Source: DASVWH01 sp036389715 (GTDB taxonomy: Bacteria > Acidobacteriota > Blastocatellia > Pyrinomonadales > Pyrinomonadaceae). From it: DNA of 14,322 bases. The translations under genes were made by a program, and so were the position numbers. This document shows positions 12,824 to 14,322 of the stretch, piece after piece. The stretch is taken from assembly GCA_036389715.1 (NCBI GenBank), contig DASVWH010000248.1, positions 1 through 14,322 of the forward strand. The letters are read 5' to 3'. The notes under the pieces were generated by a model that saw only the letters and a program-made list of their open reading frames with translations, had not been told where the DNA came from and did no database searches. Position 1 is the first letter of the stretch. Every line of letters begins with the position of its first letter.

Positions 12824-13474
12824 GTGAAAAAAGCAATCGCCATCATCTTCCTCGTCGTCGCGGCTTCCATCTGCGTCTCCGCTCAGGAGAAGGGCGTGGA
12901 CAGGCAGAACGACCGGATTCGTGACGCGGGCAACGACCGCACTCCGACCGTCAACGGCGCGAACCAGGGGACGGGCACGGGCCGCGGGATGGATTTCGGC
13001 AAAGGACGGACGCCCGTTCCTCCGCCGATTCCCAACCCCTATCGCTTCTCAGCCCGCCGCGACGCCGTCCTCAAGGCCGTCGAGGACTTGATGCGCGACC
13101 GCAAATTCATCCTTGACCCGGCCGCCTCCAAGCCCGCCGAAGGAATCCTGATTAGCCAACCCTACACTTTTACGAGGGGCGTCGTCGTGGCCGCTGGAGA
13201 GATCGGCCGCTATGCCCAGGTGACGAACGCCGCCGCGCGCGGCTGGACTCGCGGTCGCTATACCCTGACCGTCGAAGTACAGCCCATTGACGGCCTCAAT
13301 ACGAACGTCTCTGTTAATGTAAAACTTGAAGGCAGGACGGACGGGGCTTCGGGCGCGGAGTGGGTGACGCTGCGCAGCCTGGGCACGGCGGAAGAAGAGT
13401 TCCTCAGCGCCCTGATCGAGAATCTGACCGGCGCTCCGCCGCCCGGAAGGGCCAGCAGCATCGAAAATCAGTAG
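12824..13474 (+). CDS. Secreted protein of unknown function
   Basis: 216 residues. Not recognised. The GTG start has AAGGA eight bases upstream, and MKKAIAIIFLVVAASICVSA-QEK is a clear signal peptide with cleavage expected after Ala20. A low-complexity Gly/Asn/Asp/Arg linker (22-66) and a Pro-rich PVPPPIPNPY stretch (64-73) lead to a compact domain (about 75-203): helix RDAVLKAVEDLMRDRKF, strand GILISQPYTFTRGV, two further strands YTLTVEVQPID and NVSVNVKLEGR, and a C-terminal helix EEEFLSALIENLTG. This alpha-beta-beta-beta-alpha order resembles the helix-grip layout of BamC-like or other periplasmic domains; that is a guess from the pattern, not from motifs. It lies downstream of mltG on the same strand, so a periplasmic partner role is possible. 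Confidence 0.85.
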   Translation: MKKAIAIIFLVVAASICVSAQEKGVDRQNDRIRDAGNDRTPTVNGANQGTGTGRGMDFGKGRTPVPPPIPNPYRFSARRDAVLKAVEDLMRDRKFILDPAASKPAEGILISQPYTFTRGVVVAAGEIGRYAQVTNAAARGWTRGRYTLTVEVQPIDGLNTNVSVNVKLEGRTDGASGAEWVTLRSLGTAEEEFLSALIENLTGAPPPGRASSIENQ

Positions 13475-13482
13475 CCGCTTGA

Positions 13483-13531
13483 GAAACAGTCGAAGGAGCC
13501 CTGCTTTTTTGCGGCGCGCCCCTTCTGTTTC
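13483..13531 (+). other. Imperfect hairpin between the two C-terminal hypothetical genes
   Basis: GAAACAG-(TCG)-AAGG (13483-13496) pairs with CCTT-CTGTTTC (13521-13531), eleven base pairs with a three-base bulge. The TTTTTT run at 13505-13510 is inside the loop, so this is not a standard terminator; it may shape the leader of the downstream gene. Confidence 0.4.
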
Positions 13532-13586
13532 AGGAGTTTGCCTCTCCCGCCTTGAAGCCATATCTCAACTTTGTAAGGGTGTCAGT

Positions 13587-14225
13587 ATGCCGCATAGTCC
13601 GGGCCGGACGCTTTTTGAAGAGGATGATTCGGAGACCGCCGGTCAGCCTGCCGGAAGAAAACTCATCTCGATCGTCGTCGCCATTTTATTGAGCGCTTCG
13701 CTCCTCCTGGGCTTTCTCTTATGGAGAAAGCGGTACGGCGCAGAGCGGGCCGCCGCCGAGCAGCAGGCGCAGCCAAAGACTGTCGCGCCGCCATCCGCTC
13801 CGGCCAAAGTGCAGGTCTACCTGGACGAGGCTTTGAATAAGGGCCACCAGGCGCTCGTCGGCGGCACTGTCCATAACATCTCGAACGAGACGCTCTCGGG
13901 CTTAAGGGTCGAAGTCGAGCTGGTAAGCCGCAAAGAGGGCGGCAACGAAGTGCGCGCTTTAGAGTTGGAGCCGGGCGAGTTGAGACCGGACCAGAAGGGC
14001 CGTTATTCCCTGATGCTCTCGCGCGATTACAGGAGCGTCAAGCTGCTGCGGATTAAGACGGACTCCGCTCCGGGCGAGGTCGCTTTCAAGACCGCTCCTG
14101 GCGCAGCCCGCCCCCCGGAGCGCGCGCCCGAAGTCAGGGGAACGGTCGTCATCCAGCGCCCCCAGAACCGCAGCGATGGCGAAGAGTTCATCAACACGCC
14201 GGACAATCCCTCGCGGGTTCCATAG
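13587..14225 (+). CDS. Single-pass membrane protein with an extracytoplasmic beta-sandwich-like domain
   Basis: 212 residues from the ATG at 13587, which has AAGGG seven bases upstream; an in-frame ATG at 13479 would add 36 residues with no supporting leader. Seen: a short acidic cytoplasmic lead (1-22), a transmembrane helix (about 25-46) followed by basic WRKRYG, an Ala/Gln/Pro-rich linker (51-74), then a domain at about 75-170 with GGTVHNISNETLSGLRVEVELVSR, ALELEPGELRPDQKGRYSL and a final strand. This order (a break after GxVxNxS, then a PGEL turn) looks like the FxLYD/DUF3426-type immunoglobulin-like fold found in many bacterial envelope proteins; this is a pattern judgement. The C-terminal 40 residues are Pro/Arg-rich and probably disordered. 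Function is unknown. It is on the same strand and 112 bases after the secreted-protein gene. Confidence 0.82.
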   Translation: MPHSPGRTLFEEDDSETAGQPAGRKLISIVVAILLSASLLLGFLLWRKRYGAERAAAEQQAQPKTVAPPSAPAKVQVYLDEALNKGHQALVGGTVHNISNETLSGLRVEVELVSRKEGGNEVRALELEPGELRPDQKGRYSLMLSRDYRSVKLLRIKTDSAPGEVAFKTAPGAARPPERAPEVRGTVVIQRPQNRSDGEEFINTPDNPSRVP

Positions 14226-14277
14226 CAGGCAGTGCGCCGGTCGGTCGCGGTAGGTTGTTGGTCCGCGGCGCTCCTGC
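14225..14277 (+). terminator. Hairpin after the last gene, possible terminator
   Basis: GCAGG-(4)-GCGCCG (14225-14239) pairs with CGGCGC-(1)-CCTGC (14266-14277), eleven base pairs around an internal loop and a long apical loop. It begins at the last base of the stop codon. The following CACGCCTTTCG has no strong T-run. The remaining bases to the window end hold no gene I can support. Confidence 0.45.
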
Positions 14278-14322
14278 ACGCCTTTCGTCCCCGGCTTATT
14301 AGAGTAATGCATGAGGAGTCGG

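Noticed and set aside
13501..13520. T-run followed by GC-rich bases taken as an intrinsic terminator
   Set aside because: The TTTTTT lies inside the loop of the local hairpin instead of after a stem.
14225..14322. Right-end hairpin considered as a tRNA or riboswitch
   Set aside because: There is no cloverleaf, T-loop or CCA end, and no recognised riboswitch core. Eleven base pairs with a long apical loop fits a terminator or chance better.

Overview
The window is GC-rich, densely coded bacterial chromosome with no phage, insertion-sequence, CRISPR, rRNA or tRNA signal that I can see. The gene set suits a Gram-negative-type cell envelope and points to Acidobacteriota, possibly the Blastocatellia side. 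The clues are an HslU with an N-terminal extension, a lipoprotein with an LptM-like CGKRRPPLPP start and three fibronectin-III repeats, and an S41 protein with an altered active site. This taxonomic placement is inference.

Layout. (1) Positions 1-2151, minus strand, transcribed right to left: a class I glutamine-amidotransferase-fold peptidase (C26), a FabG-like SDR, then the N-terminal part of a DUF1343/NamZ-type exo-muramidase that runs off the left edge. (2) Positions 2386-8848, plus strand: hslV and hslU (the ATP-dependent HslUV protease), a fibronectin-III lipoprotein, a fumarylacetoacetate-hydrolase-family enzyme, a DUF402 protein and an acyl-CoA carboxylase beta subunit. (3) Positions 8877-10803, minus strand: a membrane-anchored PDZ/S41 (CtpA-like) protein followed by a stand-alone receiver-domain response regulator, with a strong hairpin terminator between them. 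(4) Positions 10979-14225, plus strand: ruvX, mltG (a classical ruvX-mltG neighbourhood), a small secreted protein and a single-pass membrane protein, both of unknown function.

Functional themes are envelope and peptidoglycan maintenance (NamZ, MltG, the S41-like protein, the lipoprotein and the two C-terminal hypotheticals), protein quality control (HslUV) and acyl/organic-acid metabolism (SDR, FAH family, carboxyltransferase). Three sigma70-like promoters stand out, before hslV, ruvX and the S41 gene. All have 18-bp spacers, and those for hslV and ruvX leave very short leaders. Several genes appear to start at TTG or GTG, supported in most cases by a well-placed Shine-Dalgarno sequence.

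The most notable observations are these. The S41 protein has Gly and Ala at the positions of the catalytic Ser and Lys, with the family's 25-residue spacing kept exactly, so it looks like a pseudoprotease. Short perfect tandem duplications cluster between 0.38 and 3.01 kb; one forms the C-terminal tail of the C26 enzyme and another, a five-unit heptamer, abuts the hslU start codon. No gene-free stretch exceeds 300 bases.
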